NCBI RefSeq assembly: GCF_018130505.1 | Contig: NZ_JAFCKH010000011.1 | Location: 186,001 to 250,000 of the forward strand | DNA length: 64,000 bases | DNA from: Bradyrhizobium tropiciagri | GTDB lineage: Bacteria; Pseudomonadota; Alphaproteobacteria; Rhizobiales; Xanthobacteraceae | Reading direction: 5' to 3' | In this document: positions 8,751-16,865 of the stretch, one piece after another | Layout: each line of letters begins with the position of its first letter | Numbering within the stretch: position 1 is the stretch's first letter | The notes under the pieces: model-generated | What the model was told of the DNA's origin: nothing | Databases searched by the model: none | What the model saw: only the letters and a program-made list of their open reading frames with translations | Position numbers and translations under genes: made by a program

Positions 8751-10160
8751 ATGAGTGATTACAGTCTTCTCATCGACGGCAAGATGGTACCCGGCGACAT
8801 GACGATGCCGGTGCTCAATCCGGCGACCGAAGAGGTGCTGGCGCAGTGTCCGCGCGCCTCCAAGGAACAGCTCGACAAGGCGGTTGCAGCGGCGAAGGCC
8901 GCCTATCCGGCCTGGGCCGCCACGCCGATGGAAGAGCGCCGCAAGCTCATCATCAAGATGGCCGAGGCGATCGAAGCCAATACCAGCGAGCTCGCCCACA
9001 TCCTGACCAGCGAGCAGGGCAAGCCGCTCGCGGATGCCACCGGCGAAGTGATGGGCATGGCCGGCTTGTTCCGCTATCTCGGCTCGCTCGACCTGCCGAT
9101 GCGCGTGATCGAAAATTCCGGCGACCGCAAGGTCGAGGCCTATCGCCGCCCGCTCGGGGTGGTCGGCGCGATCATCCCCTGGAACTATCCGCTGCTGATC
9201 CTGGCGTTCAAGCTGCCGTCGGCGCTGCTCGCCGGCAACACGCTGGTGGTGAAGCCCGCCCCGACCACACCGCTGGCCTCGTTGCGCTTTGCCGAGCTGG
9301 TGAAGGACATCCTGCCGAAGGGCGTGCTGAACTTCATCGCCGACGCCAACGATCTCGGCGATCACATGACCAAGCATCCGGACATCCGGAAGATCTCCTT
9401 CACCGGCTCCTCGGCGACCGGCCAGAAGGTGATGGCGAGCGCTTCGCAGACCCTGAAGCGGATCACGCTGGAGCTCGGCGGCAACGATGCCGGCATCGTG
9501 CTCGACGACGTCGATCCGAAGAAGGTCGCACCGGGCATCTTCGAAGGCGCGTTCCAGAACTCCGGCCAGGTCTGCCTCGCCATCAAGCGGCTCTATGTGC
9601 ACGAGTCCGTCTATGACGAGGTCTGCAACGAGCTGGTCGCGATCGCCAAGAACACCGTGGTCGACGACGGCTCCAAGCAGGGCACCAAGCTCGGGCCGCT
9701 GCAGAACAAGATGCAGTACGAGAAGGTGAAGGCGTTCCTCGACGACGCCCGCAAGAACGGCAACGTGATCGCCGGCGGCGCCGCGATGGATCGGCCCGGC
9801 TATTTCATCGAGCCGACCATCGTACGCGACATCCAGGAAGGCTCGAAGCTGGTCGACGAGGAGCAGTTCGGTCCGGTGCTCCCGGTGATCAAATACTCCG
9901 ACAAGGACGACGTGATCCGCCGCGCCAACGCGACCAATTACGGCCTCGGCGCCTCGGTCTGGTCGTCCGACGTCAACCGCGCCCATGAGATCGCGACAAG
10001 GATCGAGGCCGGCACGGTGTGGATCAACAAGCACCTCGACATGGCGCCCAACATTCCGTTCGGCGGCGCCAAGCAGTCGGGCATCGGCACCGAATTCGCC
10101 GAGGAGGGCCTCGCCGAATTCACCCAGCTGCAGATCATCAACGGCCCGCCGGCCGCCTGA
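8751..10160 (+). CDS. NAD-dependent aldehyde dehydrogenase
   Basis: A complete 469-residue aldehyde dehydrogenase. Seen: PWNYP with N145, FTGSSATGQ (217-225), general base E241 in LELGGND, and catalytic C275 in NSGQVCLAIKR. ELGGND instead of ELGGKSP and the short length place it nearer the succinate-semialdehyde/medium-chain branch than the other aldehyde dehydrogenase in this window. GGGAGAGG precedes the start. A DUF2478-like gene follows after 71 bases and may be in the same transcript. Confidence 0.93.
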   Translation: MSDYSLLIDGKMVPGDMTMPVLNPATEEVLAQCPRASKEQLDKAVAAAKAAYPAWAATPMEERRKLIIKMAEAIEANTSELAHILTSEQGKPLADATGEVMGMAGLFRYLGSLDLPMRVIENSGDRKVEAYRRPLGVVGAIIPWNYPLLILAFKLPSALLAGNTLVVKPAPTTPLASLRFAELVKDILPKGVLNFIADANDLGDHMTKHPDIRKISFTGSSATGQKVMASASQTLKRITLELGGNDAGIVLDDVDPKKVAPGIFEGAFQNSGQVCLAIKRLYVHESVYDEVCNELVAIAKNTVVDDGSKQGTKLGPLQNKMQYEKVKAFLDDARKNGNVIAGGAAMDRPGYFIEPTIVRDIQEGSKLVDEEQFGPVLPVIKYSDKDDVIRRANATNYGLGASVWSSDVNRAHEIATRIEAGTVWINKHLDMAPNIPFGGAKQSGIGTEFAEEGLAEFTQLQIINGPPAA

Positions 10161-10231
10161 TCCTTCGAACATGCGACCGCGACGTGAGAGCGCCGCGGTC
10201 GCTTTCGTCCATCACGAAACGGAGGCGCACC

Positions 10232-10792
10232 GTGTTCGATGCCCAATGCGACCTTGCCGCGCTGGTCTATGATAGCAATGACGATCCCGACGCGGTGCTG
10301 CGCGACTTCGCCGCCGATCTGCAGGCGCGCGGAACGCGTGTCGTCGGCATGGTGCAGACGGGTCAATGCGCCGACTCCAGCCTTTCCGCCGTCATGGTCC
10401 ATAGCGGCGAGACGCTGCTGCTGGCGCAGCCACCCAGCCCGGGTGCCACCGGCTGCAAGCTCGATCTGTCGCGGCTGCAGGCCGCCGGTGCCCGCGTCGC
10501 CGACGCGCTCGCGGCCGGCGCCGATCTCGTGATCATCAACCGCTTCGGCAAGCGGGAGCGCAACGGCAAGGGCCTCGGCTTCCTGATCGAGCGCGCGCTC
10601 GATGCCGACATCCCCGTCGTGATCGCGGTGTCGCGCCAGAGCTTCGAGGACTGGATCCATTTCGCCGACGGCATGAGCGTCAAGCTCGCCTGCGACCGCC
10701 ACGCGCTGGAGGCCTGGTGGCGCAACGTCTCGCTGCGGACAGCGGCGCCGATCGCGCCGGATCACACCACGGTGTGCGAGGTGTTCAAGTAG
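10232..10792 (+). CDS. DUF2478-like protein
   Basis: A 186-residue cytosolic protein resembling the DUF2478 family: opening LAALVYDSNDDPDAVLRDFAADL, GTRVVGMVQTGQ, then LADGADLV-type strand (AAGADLVIINRFGKRE) and GKGLGFLIERALDADIPVVIAV, which together suggest a P-loop-like alpha/beta fold. The family is often near molybdenum or nitrogen-related genes, but no function is established to my knowledge. The start is GTG: GGAGG lies six bases upstream, and the residues before it are not family-like. It follows the aldehyde dehydrogenase closely and ends just before a family A palindromic repeat. Confidence 0.75.
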   Translation: MFDAQCDLAALVYDSNDDPDAVLRDFAADLQARGTRVVGMVQTGQCADSSLSAVMVHSGETLLLAQPPSPGATGCKLDLSRLQAAGARVADALAAGADLVIINRFGKRERNGKGLGFLIERALDADIPVVIAVSRQSFEDWIHFADGMSVKLACDRHALEAWWRNVSLRTAAPIAPDHTTVCEVFK

Positions 10793-10799
10793 ACGCTTC

Positions 10800-10883
10800 G
10801 TAGGATGGGTGGAGCGCAGCGATACCCATCACCTCGCCACGCCGATGCAGATGATGGGTATCGCTTCGCTCCACCCATCCTAC
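10800..10883. repeat. Long palindromic repeat, family A, copy 2
   Basis: Same arms as the copy near 7.85 kb (GTAGGATGGGTGGAGCGCAG and its complement), with a different central loop. It sits between two convergent genes, the usual position for such elements, and could end transcription from both sides. Confidence 0.9.
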
Positions 10884-10890
10884 GCGAGCG

Positions 10891-11097
10891 TCACAGCGTC
10901 TCCTGCTTGTGGCCGCACTGCTTGCAGGCGAACTTGACGCGGGACTGGCCCTTTTCAGCCTGCACCCGGTTGGGCGCGCCGCACTTGCCGCACACCGCCT
11001 CGATCCGGGTGGTGCCCTGCTTGATGACGAGGTTCCGCTTTTCCATGGTTTCGCGGATCAGGCGCTCGGCCTCCTCGCGCTGCGATTGCTTCGACAT
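10891..11097 (-). CDS. Small zinc-ribbon protein
   Basis: A 68-residue protein with a helical, charged N-terminal half and one C-terminal zinc ribbon, C-G-K-C-G and C-K-Q-C-G separated by 19 residues (four Cys ligands). Size and composition suggest a nucleic-acid or protein-binding accessory factor; no specific role can be given. Two further in-frame starts lie within nine bases upstream (ATG, GTG); GGTGGGG precedes them, so the exact first residue is uncertain. Confidence 0.75.
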   Translation of the reverse strand: MSKQSQREEAERLIRETMEKRNLVIKQGTTRIEAVCGKCGAPNRVQAEKGQSRVKFACKQCGHKQETL

Positions 11098-11114
11098 CAT
11101 CCCCACCGTCTCTT

Positions 11115-11161
11115 GGCATGATCCGGAAAAGTGTGCAGCGGTTTTCCGAACAGATCATGCC
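11115..11161. repeat. GGCATGATC inverted repeat
   Basis: Outer arms GGCATGATC/GATCATGCC with inner CGGAAAA/TTTTCCG. A related element with GCGCATGATC arms and TCGGAAAACC lies at 35148-35196, so this is another dispersed palindrome family. It lies directly upstream of the zinc-ribbon gene. Confidence 0.75.
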
Positions 11162-11270
11162 CAAACAAAAGAGTCCAACGCGCGATGCCCTCATCGCGCT
11201 TTGGGCCAGCGGCCGGGCTCATAGCACGGGCGCGTGACTCTTTGACAGAGGGAAATGGGCCGGCCCGTAA

Positions 11271-12263
11271 TCAGACGATCAGCCGCTCGACCGGCAGCCG
11301 AAAATGCCGCGGTTTCGGCATCTTTGCCGGGCGGCCGACGCGGAACACGTTGACCAGGCGCACATCCGCGTCGATTTTGCCGAGCCGGCGCAGCCGCTCG
11401 TTGAAATCGGGATGATCGGCCAGCGCCGAGATCGGACAGGCCGCAAGGCCGGCCTGATCGATCTGGAGCCAGGCGCGATAGAAATGCCGGCCCGTCGTGA
11501 GCGGGTCCTCACCGATCGGACGGCTGAACAGGACGACGGCTGCGGCCGACGCGGTCTTGGCGCCGTCGGCGAGCAGCGAGGACGCAAGGCCGAGCCGATC
11601 CAGCGGCTTGAACAGGCCGCCGAGCACGAAGCGGGCGGCGGTGGCCTCGACCGCATTCATCGCGAGCGCGTCGCGGTTGAGGCCGTCCTGCAGATAGCGC
11701 GGATGGCTCGGCGACAGCCGCATCCAGTCCAGCAGCTCATGCCGGTAATCGTCGCCGCGAACAAAGGAGAACTCGGCCTGGTCGGCCCAGCCGGCAATCT
11801 CCGCGATCGCCTCGCGGTCGCTGAGGCAGGTGACATTGTCGCACGCGGCAAGCTGCGCCAGCGCGGCCGCATCATCCGGCGAACCCGCGAACTTGCCGCG
11901 CCAGGACATGCGCCGCGCCACATGGTCGGCCAACGGATCACGCGCGACCCCTTCCCGGACCGCGAAGCTGCACAGCGCGGCAAATCGCGGCGACAGCGGC
12001 TGCTCGATCGTGGTCATGGCGGTGATCGCGAGGCCACGGCGGTTGAGCGCAAGGCTCATGCCCTCCAGCGCCGCGCCGTGTGAGACCAGCACGTCATGGC
12101 CGGCGGGATCGGCGACCGGCGCGCGCACGGCGGTGTCGTCGACCAGTGCCAGCCGGCCGTCGCCGACCAGGCGCCAGCGCGTCGGCTGGATGTTGTGCAC
12201 GCTCGGCGCCAGCCGCGCTTCGGCGACCAGCTCGCGCAGCAGATCCGGCGTCAGAATGCTCAT
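11271..12263 (-). CDS. Nitroreductase-like (Acg-type) flavoprotein, last gene of a coupled five-gene operon
   Basis: A 330-residue protein of the nitroreductase superfamily, closest in layout to the Acg group of mycobacteria. Seen: the N-terminal flavin-binding signature EARLAPSVHNIQPTRW (15-30), the segment HGAALEGMSLALNRRGL, and the C-terminal strand region LPVERLIV. The group is about 330 residues, twice a classical nitroreductase, and often has a lid over the flavin that blocks ordinary nitroreductase activity. Its ATG overlaps the stop of the upstream GNAT-like gene as ATGA. Known precedent: mycobacterial Rv1355c (MoeY) fuses a ThiF domain to a nitroreductase-like domain. Here the two parts are separate genes of one operon. 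Inference: it acts as a redox or flavin-binding partner of the E1-like enzyme. Confidence 0.8.
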   Translation of the reverse strand: MSILTPDLLRELVAEARLAPSVHNIQPTRWRLVGDGRLALVDDTAVRAPVADPAGHDVLVSHGAALEGMSLALNRRGLAITAMTTIEQPLSPRFAALCSFAVREGVARDPLADHVARRMSWRGKFAGSPDDAAALAQLAACDNVTCLSDREAIAEIAGWADQAEFSFVRGDDYRHELLDWMRLSPSHPRYLQDGLNRDALAMNAVEATAARFVLGGLFKPLDRLGLASSLLADGAKTASAAAVVLFSRPIGEDPLTTGRHFYRAWLQIDQAGLAACPISALADHPDFNERLRRLGKIDADVRLVNVFRVGRPAKMPKPRHFRLPVERLIV

Positions 12264-13381
12264 GCGCCGGCCAGCCGCTTGCTGAACAGATGCAGCCGGT
12301 GCAGCGGCCTGGCGCCGACCTTCTCGGCCTGGCGCAGCGACGGGCCGTTGATATCTGCGATCCAGGTGCCGCCGAGAGTGCGGTAGCCGGCCTCCTGCAA
12401 CGCCAGCGCGGTGCGATAGAGCATCGCGCCGTTGAGACCGCGATTGTGCAGTTCGCGGCACACCGACTGATAGATCAGGACGGCGCGGGTGTTCATCATG
12501 CGGTGCTGCACGAATTTGAACGGCGCTGATAGCCCGACCCGACCGCCGATCGCCTTCACCAGCGGATTGAGGTCGGGGATCGCGATGATCGCACCCGCGG
12601 GCCGGCCGCGGTAATACACGACGGTCGAGATCCGCTTGTCGATGATCCACATCATGTCACCGGCCTGGAACAGATATTCGGCCGCGGTCGGCGGCACGAA
12701 CATCGGGTTGTCGGCAAAGCCGTCGTTGAGGATCAGGCGGGCATCCTCCAGCCGCGCCTTGAAGGCCGAGCGCTTGATCGGCTGCCAGACGAAATCCGGA
12801 TCCTTCAAGACCGCGCGCTGCTTGTCGCCGAGCAGCTGCTCCGGCTTGCCGCCGTCGAGCGCGATCTCGAACGTCGTCATCGGAAAGGTCGCGACATAAC
12901 CGGCGCGTTCGAGATGCGCGGCGATATGCGGCGGCGACCACATCATGTCGGTGAACGGCGCATTGTCGAAGCCGTCGGTCATCACGCCGATCTGCTGCAT
13001 CGCCGTCAGATTGAAATTGCCGGTGATGCGGCTCATGCCGCGCGCGGCGAGCCATTGTTCGGCGGCGCGCAGCAGCGCATCGGCAACTTCTGCATCGTCG
13101 ATGCAGTCGAAGAAGCCGAAGGCGCCGTGGCGGGTGCCGTGCTTGTGGTTGGAAGCGTCGTGGATCGAGGCGGCGATGCGGCCGACCGGCTTGCCGTCGC
13201 GATGCGCTGACAACAGCACGTAGCGGCCATGGCCTTCGGTGACGAAGGGGTTCTTCTTCGGATCGAACATCCGGTCGAAATCGCTCCACAGCGGCGGCAC
13301 GTAGAGGCTGTCCGGGCCGTAGGCATTGAGGGCGGCGTCGAATGCCGCCTTGCGGTCGCCCTCTCGGATCTCCAGCGTCAT
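12260..13381 (-). CDS. GNAT-like acyltransferase family protein
   Basis: A 373-residue protein with two GNAT-type halves. Seen: GRYVLLSAHRDGKPVGRIAASI (the beta4-like strand), AEQWLAARGMSRITGNFN, then in the second half GRPAGAIIAIPDLNPLV and LNGAMLYRTALALQEAGYRTLGGTWI, typical of the C-terminal GNAT helix-strand. It resembles large uncharacterised N-acetyltransferase-like proteins of about 370-390 residues. A perfect R-G-x-G acetyl-CoA loop is not obvious, so acyl-CoA use is probable but not shown. It overlaps both neighbours by ATGA and is fourth in the operon. Confidence 0.75.
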   Translation of the reverse strand: MTLEIREGDRKAAFDAALNAYGPDSLYVPPLWSDFDRMFDPKKNPFVTEGHGRYVLLSAHRDGKPVGRIAASIHDASNHKHGTRHGAFGFFDCIDDAEVADALLRAAEQWLAARGMSRITGNFNLTAMQQIGVMTDGFDNAPFTDMMWSPPHIAAHLERAGYVATFPMTTFEIALDGGKPEQLLGDKQRAVLKDPDFVWQPIKRSAFKARLEDARLILNDGFADNPMFVPPTAAEYLFQAGDMMWIIDKRISTVVYYRGRPAGAIIAIPDLNPLVKAIGGRVGLSAPFKFVQHRMMNTRAVLIYQSVCRELHNRGLNGAMLYRTALALQEAGYRTLGGTWIADINGPSLRQAEKVGARPLHRLHLFSKRLAGA

Positions 13382-14577
13382 TTGGCCTCCGGGGTCAGCG
13401 CGAGCAGTCTGCGCACCAGCGCCAGTGCGGTTTCGGTGGCGGGATCGGCCGCGGTGACGGGCACGGCGAGCACGATCAAATCGAGCGGATCATGCGCCAG
13501 CACGATGACATGGGTGGCGCTATTGGCGGTCATCAGCGAGACCATGCGCTCGGCCGCGGGCTCGACCGGCGACAGGCCCCACGGCGCGTCGGGCCGGCGC
13601 AGCACGCGCCGGTCGGACAGGAAGTCGCGCAGCAGCGGCGGATCGTAGAGCGCGAGCTCGCTCTCGCGGAATCGCCGTGCGCTCTCGAAGATCGGGTGCC
13701 GCGCCAGCTCGGCGATCAACTGGTCGCGGGTCTGTGCGGGCGACGCCGCGACCGAATTGAGCACGCCGGGCTCCTGCGATTCGAACAGCGCGCGCAGCGC
13801 GTCCGTCATCAGGCCGATGGTCAGCACGCCAGCGATCGCGACTGACACGAAACGGACGATCTGCGCGCCGTCGACATCGGCGGCCATGAAGGCGGCGGCG
13901 AGGCCGAGCAGGCCGGAAGAGATCAGCCGCAGCGCCATCATCGCAAGGCCATGGCGGCGGGTCTCGGCGCCGCCGCCGGCAATCAGCATCACGGTGACGG
14001 TGAGCAGCGCGCCCAGCGCGCCGAGCCGCACCGGGATGTCCGGAAACAGCGTGCGGAAGTCGGTGAGGATAAAGGGGATCACGACCAGCGCGCCGACCGC
14101 CATGCGGCCGATGCTGCGGTTCTCCGAGGCCATCAGCCCCGTGCGGTCACGCGTCGCCAGCAGGAACGCGCAGGTCGCAAAGCCGAGCAGTTGGAACAGC
14201 GCCAGCGCGATCGCGTAAGGCAGCGCAAAGCGCTGCAGCCCGAAGGTGCCACCGAGGCCGAGCAGGATGCCGCCGCCGAGCGCTGCGATCTTCACCGCGC
14301 GCGGCGCGTGCCGCCGCAGGATGCCTTCGGTGACGATCAGGGCGCCGAGCGGAATCAGGGAGGCCGGGATCACCGAAAGGCGATCGAGCAGCACGCTGCC
14401 GCTCCACCAGGCGAGGCCACGGTCGAGGAACAGGATCGCGATCACGCCGAGCGCCAGCAGCAGGCGGCGGGTCAGCGGGCTCCTGGGGTCGCGCCGGTAG
14501 AACGTCGCCATCGCCACCGCGAGCCCGATCGCGCCGCAGAGATTGACGATGGAATCGGCGATCACCCCCGAGGTCAT
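13378..14577 (-). CDS. Polytopic membrane protein of unknown function
   Basis: A 399-residue inner-membrane protein. Seen: about eight hydrophobic segments over the first 290 residues (for example LLLALGVIAILFL, IALALFQLLGFATCAFLLA, LGALGALLTVTVMLIAG, FVSVAIAGVLTIGLM), then a soluble C-terminal tail of about 110 residues that includes RMVSLMTANSATHVIVLAHDPLDLIVLAV. I do not recognise the family. The ATGA overlaps on both sides tie it to the E1-like and GNAT-like genes. Inference: it anchors the complex at the membrane or moves its product; nothing in the sequence proves transport. Confidence 0.75.
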   Translation of the reverse strand: MTSGVIADSIVNLCGAIGLAVAMATFYRRDPRSPLTRRLLLALGVIAILFLDRGLAWWSGSVLLDRLSVIPASLIPLGALIVTEGILRRHAPRAVKIAALGGGILLGLGGTFGLQRFALPYAIALALFQLLGFATCAFLLATRDRTGLMASENRSIGRMAVGALVVIPFILTDFRTLFPDIPVRLGALGALLTVTVMLIAGGGAETRRHGLAMMALRLISSGLLGLAAAFMAADVDGAQIVRFVSVAIAGVLTIGLMTDALRALFESQEPGVLNSVAASPAQTRDQLIAELARHPIFESARRFRESELALYDPPLLRDFLSDRRVLRRPDAPWGLSPVEPAAERMVSLMTANSATHVIVLAHDPLDLIVLAVPVTAADPATETALALVRRLLALTPEAK

Positions 14578-15449
14578 TTGGCGCTCGTCAGGTCGTCGAT
14601 GGCGCGGCGGACCAGCGGGCGCAGCAGCGTGGCCACCAGCGCATTGCGCGGCCGCTCGATCGCGGGACGGTGCGGATTGAGGAACCAGCCGCGGCAATCG
14701 GTGCCGGAGCGGCGCCCGAGGATCAGCGCGATCGCCTCATAGGCCATCAGCATGCCGGTCGAGATCACCATCGGCGCAAACGACATCCGGCTGCGGCGGC
14801 CGGCGGCGACCTCGCCGGCGATGGCAAGGTCGACATAGTTGCGCGAGGACGAATGCAGCATCACGTGCTCGATCTCGGCGCGCATTGCGGCGCGGCGGTC
14901 GTCCTCGGTGATTTCAGTCCAGTTCTTGCCGATGGTCGGGAAGCCGAGCCGCTGCTCGGGCCGCGGATCGCTTGGGCGCACCACGATCACCGACGGCAAC
15001 GGCGACATGTAGGCGTCGATCACCGTCGCCTCGGCGCGCTTGGCGGTCCGGTACAGATGCACGCCGGCGGCGATGTCGTCCATGCCGTTGACGATGACCG
15101 GGCAGCGCTGCGCGATGCCGGGCAGTTCGTCGGTCCAGTTCTCGCCGAGCACGTCGACCTCGATGGTCGGATTGATGCGCTTGGCGGCCTCGGCGGCGAC
15201 CTCGGCCTTTTCGCGGCCGACCTCGTCGGCGAAGGCGAACACCTGGCGGTTGAGGTTGGAGACCTCGAAGCGGTCGATGTCGGCGATCACGAATTTGCCG
15301 ACGCCGGCGCGCGCCAGCGCCATGAAGGCTGCGCCGCCCATGCCTCCGACGCCGCAGACGAACACCCGCGCCTGCCGCAGCAATTGCTGCTCGCGCTCGT
15401 CGATGAAGCCGATATTGCGGCCGGTGAAGGAGTAATAGTCGAAACTCAT
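14574..15449 (-). CDS. ThiF/MoeB/HesA-family E1-like adenylyltransferase
   Basis: A 291-residue E1-like enzyme, a family that adenylates a C-terminal carboxylate on a ubiquitin-like or peptide substrate. Seen: glycine loop GVGGMGG (33-39), D57 and D59 in VIADIDRFEVSNLNRQ with the R/N/Q of NLNRQ (65-69), K81, and MDD (123-125), all at ATP-binding positions. Odd: the Cys-x-x-Cys zinc pairs of MoeB/ThiF are absent, and only three Cys exist (32, 116, 252), none clearly at the catalytic position, so it may only adenylate. No ThiS/MoaD-like gene is adjacent. The operon partners are GNAT-like, membrane and nitroreductase-like proteins, unlike thiamin or molybdopterin loci. Confidence 0.88.
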   Translation of the reverse strand: MSFDYYSFTGRNIGFIDEREQQLLRQARVFVCGVGGMGGAAFMALARAGVGKFVIADIDRFEVSNLNRQVFAFADEVGREKAEVAAEAAKRINPTIEVDVLGENWTDELPGIAQRCPVIVNGMDDIAAGVHLYRTAKRAEATVIDAYMSPLPSVIVVRPSDPRPEQRLGFPTIGKNWTEITEDDRRAAMRAEIEHVMLHSSSRNYVDLAIAGEVAAGRRSRMSFAPMVISTGMLMAYEAIALILGRRSGTDCRGWFLNPHRPAIERPRNALVATLLRPLVRRAIDDLTSAK

Positions 15450-16501
15450 CGGATGGCCTCGGAATCCTGTTTGCGCGGCCGCAGCGTGCCGAAGGCGCGG
15501 CTGTCGTCGAGCCAGTACACCACCGGCAGCACCAGCCGTTGCAGCGCCAGCATCGCGGACGCCGCGAGCAGCGCCGGCAGCGAGCCGCCCGGCACCTCGC
15601 TCATGATGTAACGACGCGCGCCGGCCAGATCGATGCGGCCGAGCTGCAGCACGTCGTCGCCGCGCGCATAGTCCAGCTCGCGCTCGCAGAATTCGTTGTA
15701 GATCGCGTTACGATGCTTCGGCGCGATGTCGAACGTCTTCTTCAGCGCGTCGGAGCCGCCGGTATAGGCGTTGGTGATGACCGAACGCGCCTCGTCGAAG
15801 CCGGCCTCCTCGCCGACGCCGAACACCGCGCGGTGTTTGGCCATGATGCCGCGGGCGAGTTGCAGATGCGCAAAACTCTGCCGCGCGCCCGGCAGCGGCG
15901 ATGGGTAGACGTCGGAGAAGGTGTCGCTGACCATGCCAACCACGGCCGGCACCTGCGTCACGTTCGATATCCATTTCGGCCGCAGCCCGTCGCGGGCGAA
16001 CAGCACCAGCGCGGTCAAGCCGTACAGCACCCAGGACAGCCCCTGCCCGCGCACGTCGGGATCGACCATCACGAGGCCGAGATGGGTGACCGCGGCCGGC
16101 TCGCCGTCAAGCGGCACGGCCATCACCGACAGCGCGTTGAAGGCGATCGGCCGGCCGCTTTCCTCGTCGGAGATCAGGGTGACGACGGCGCGCGACAGCC
16201 GTTCGGGTTCGCCGGAGAAGATGCCGTAGGTCAGGCTCTCCTCGGGCAGCGTCTTCGCCGCCACGATGCGCAGTTGCTCGACCAGCGCGTCGAGCTCGGC
16301 CTTCGGCAGCGAGACGCCCGGCGATTCGATGATGCGGGTGCGCTGGCCGGCCTGGGTGCGCAGGGTGAGATCGATGTTCGGCTGCGACAGCGCCTTCAAC
16401 CAGAAGCCGGCATGGCTGCGCAGCGCGTCAAGCGCCGCGCGCGCCTTCGCGAGGCCCCCGCTGCTGCGCGGGTCCGGTCTGCCGTTGTCCGTGGACGCCA
16501 T
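15446..16501 (-). CDS. GNAT-like acyltransferase with C-terminal membrane-interacting region, first gene of the operon
   Basis: A 351-residue GNAT-superfamily protein. Seen: core strand THLGLVMVDPDVRGQGLSWV with the acetyl-CoA loop R151-G-Q-G154, preceded by IAFNALSVMAVPL; a hydrophobic stretch near the C-terminus (SLPALLAASAMLALQRLVLPVVYWL) may attach to a membrane. It is larger than a single-domain GNAT (about 150 residues). It is the first gene; its stop overlaps the ThiF-like start by ATGA, so expression of the whole set is probably coupled. The promoter should lie in the few hundred bases upstream. Acyl donor and acceptor unknown. Confidence 0.8.
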   Translation of the reverse strand: MASTDNGRPDPRSSGGLAKARAALDALRSHAGFWLKALSQPNIDLTLRTQAGQRTRIIESPGVSLPKAELDALVEQLRIVAAKTLPEESLTYGIFSGEPERLSRAVVTLISDEESGRPIAFNALSVMAVPLDGEPAAVTHLGLVMVDPDVRGQGLSWVLYGLTALVLFARDGLRPKWISNVTQVPAVVGMVSDTFSDVYPSPLPGARQSFAHLQLARGIMAKHRAVFGVGEEAGFDEARSVITNAYTGGSDALKKTFDIAPKHRNAIYNEFCERELDYARGDDVLQLGRIDLAGARRYIMSEVPGGSLPALLAASAMLALQRLVLPVVYWLDDSRAFGTLRPRKQDSEAIR

Positions 16502-16647
16502 TTCTTAAGTCCCTCGGGCACGATCTCTGCACCTGCCCTGTTAAGGAGCGATGAGCGCAACCCTGCGCGGTTTGCCGCAGGGTAAACAAGCCGTTCAGGA
16601 AGCCGCGCGAGTTTGGCTGTGAGGGTTTGAGCGACCCCTCTCCCCAC

Positions 16648-16769
16648 GTCGTCCCGGCGAAGGCCGGGACCCATAACCACGGAAGCTGGTTGTTTCGCAA
16701 TGCCGGGGCCACAGCTTGCTTCAACAACACGACCCTGTGGTTATGGGTCCCGGCCTGCGCCGGGACGAC
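16648..16769. repeat. Long palindromic repeat, family C, copy 1
   Basis: Arms of about 36 bases: GTCGTCCCGGCGAAGGCC continuing to CATAACCAC, and the complement GTGGTTATGGGTCCCGGCC ending GGGACGAC. The same arms recur at 29168-29289 with a diverged loop. A dispersed intergenic family. Confidence 0.9.
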
Positions 16770-16822
16770 ACCGAGTATGCGGCACCGTCCAAGCCGTCAT
16801 TGCATCTCACCCTTCACGGCGA

Positions 16823-16851
16823 AAGCGGCGGGTGACGCACACCCGCCGCTT
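16823..16851 (-). terminator. Terminator of the PspA/YiaA-like operon
   Basis: Perfect 12-base arms AAGCGGCGGGTG/CACCCGCCGCTT with a five-base loop, 15 bases beyond the stop of the YiaA-like gene. Read on the minus strand it is followed by TTTCGCC. Confidence 0.7.
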
Positions 16852-16865
16852 CTCGTCTTCCCGGC

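Larger units (their letters stand above)
16502..16865. other. Intergenic region holding a long palindrome and a terminator
   Basis: No credible gene. It contains the promoter side of the five-gene operon at its left end, a family C palindromic repeat, and a GC-rich terminator for the YiaA-like gene at its right end. Confidence 0.6.

Noticed and set aside
8613-10172. 519-codon minus-strand frame opposite the second aldehyde dehydrogenase
   Set aside because: Antisense shadow with no motifs; high-GC DNA commonly leaves such frames open.
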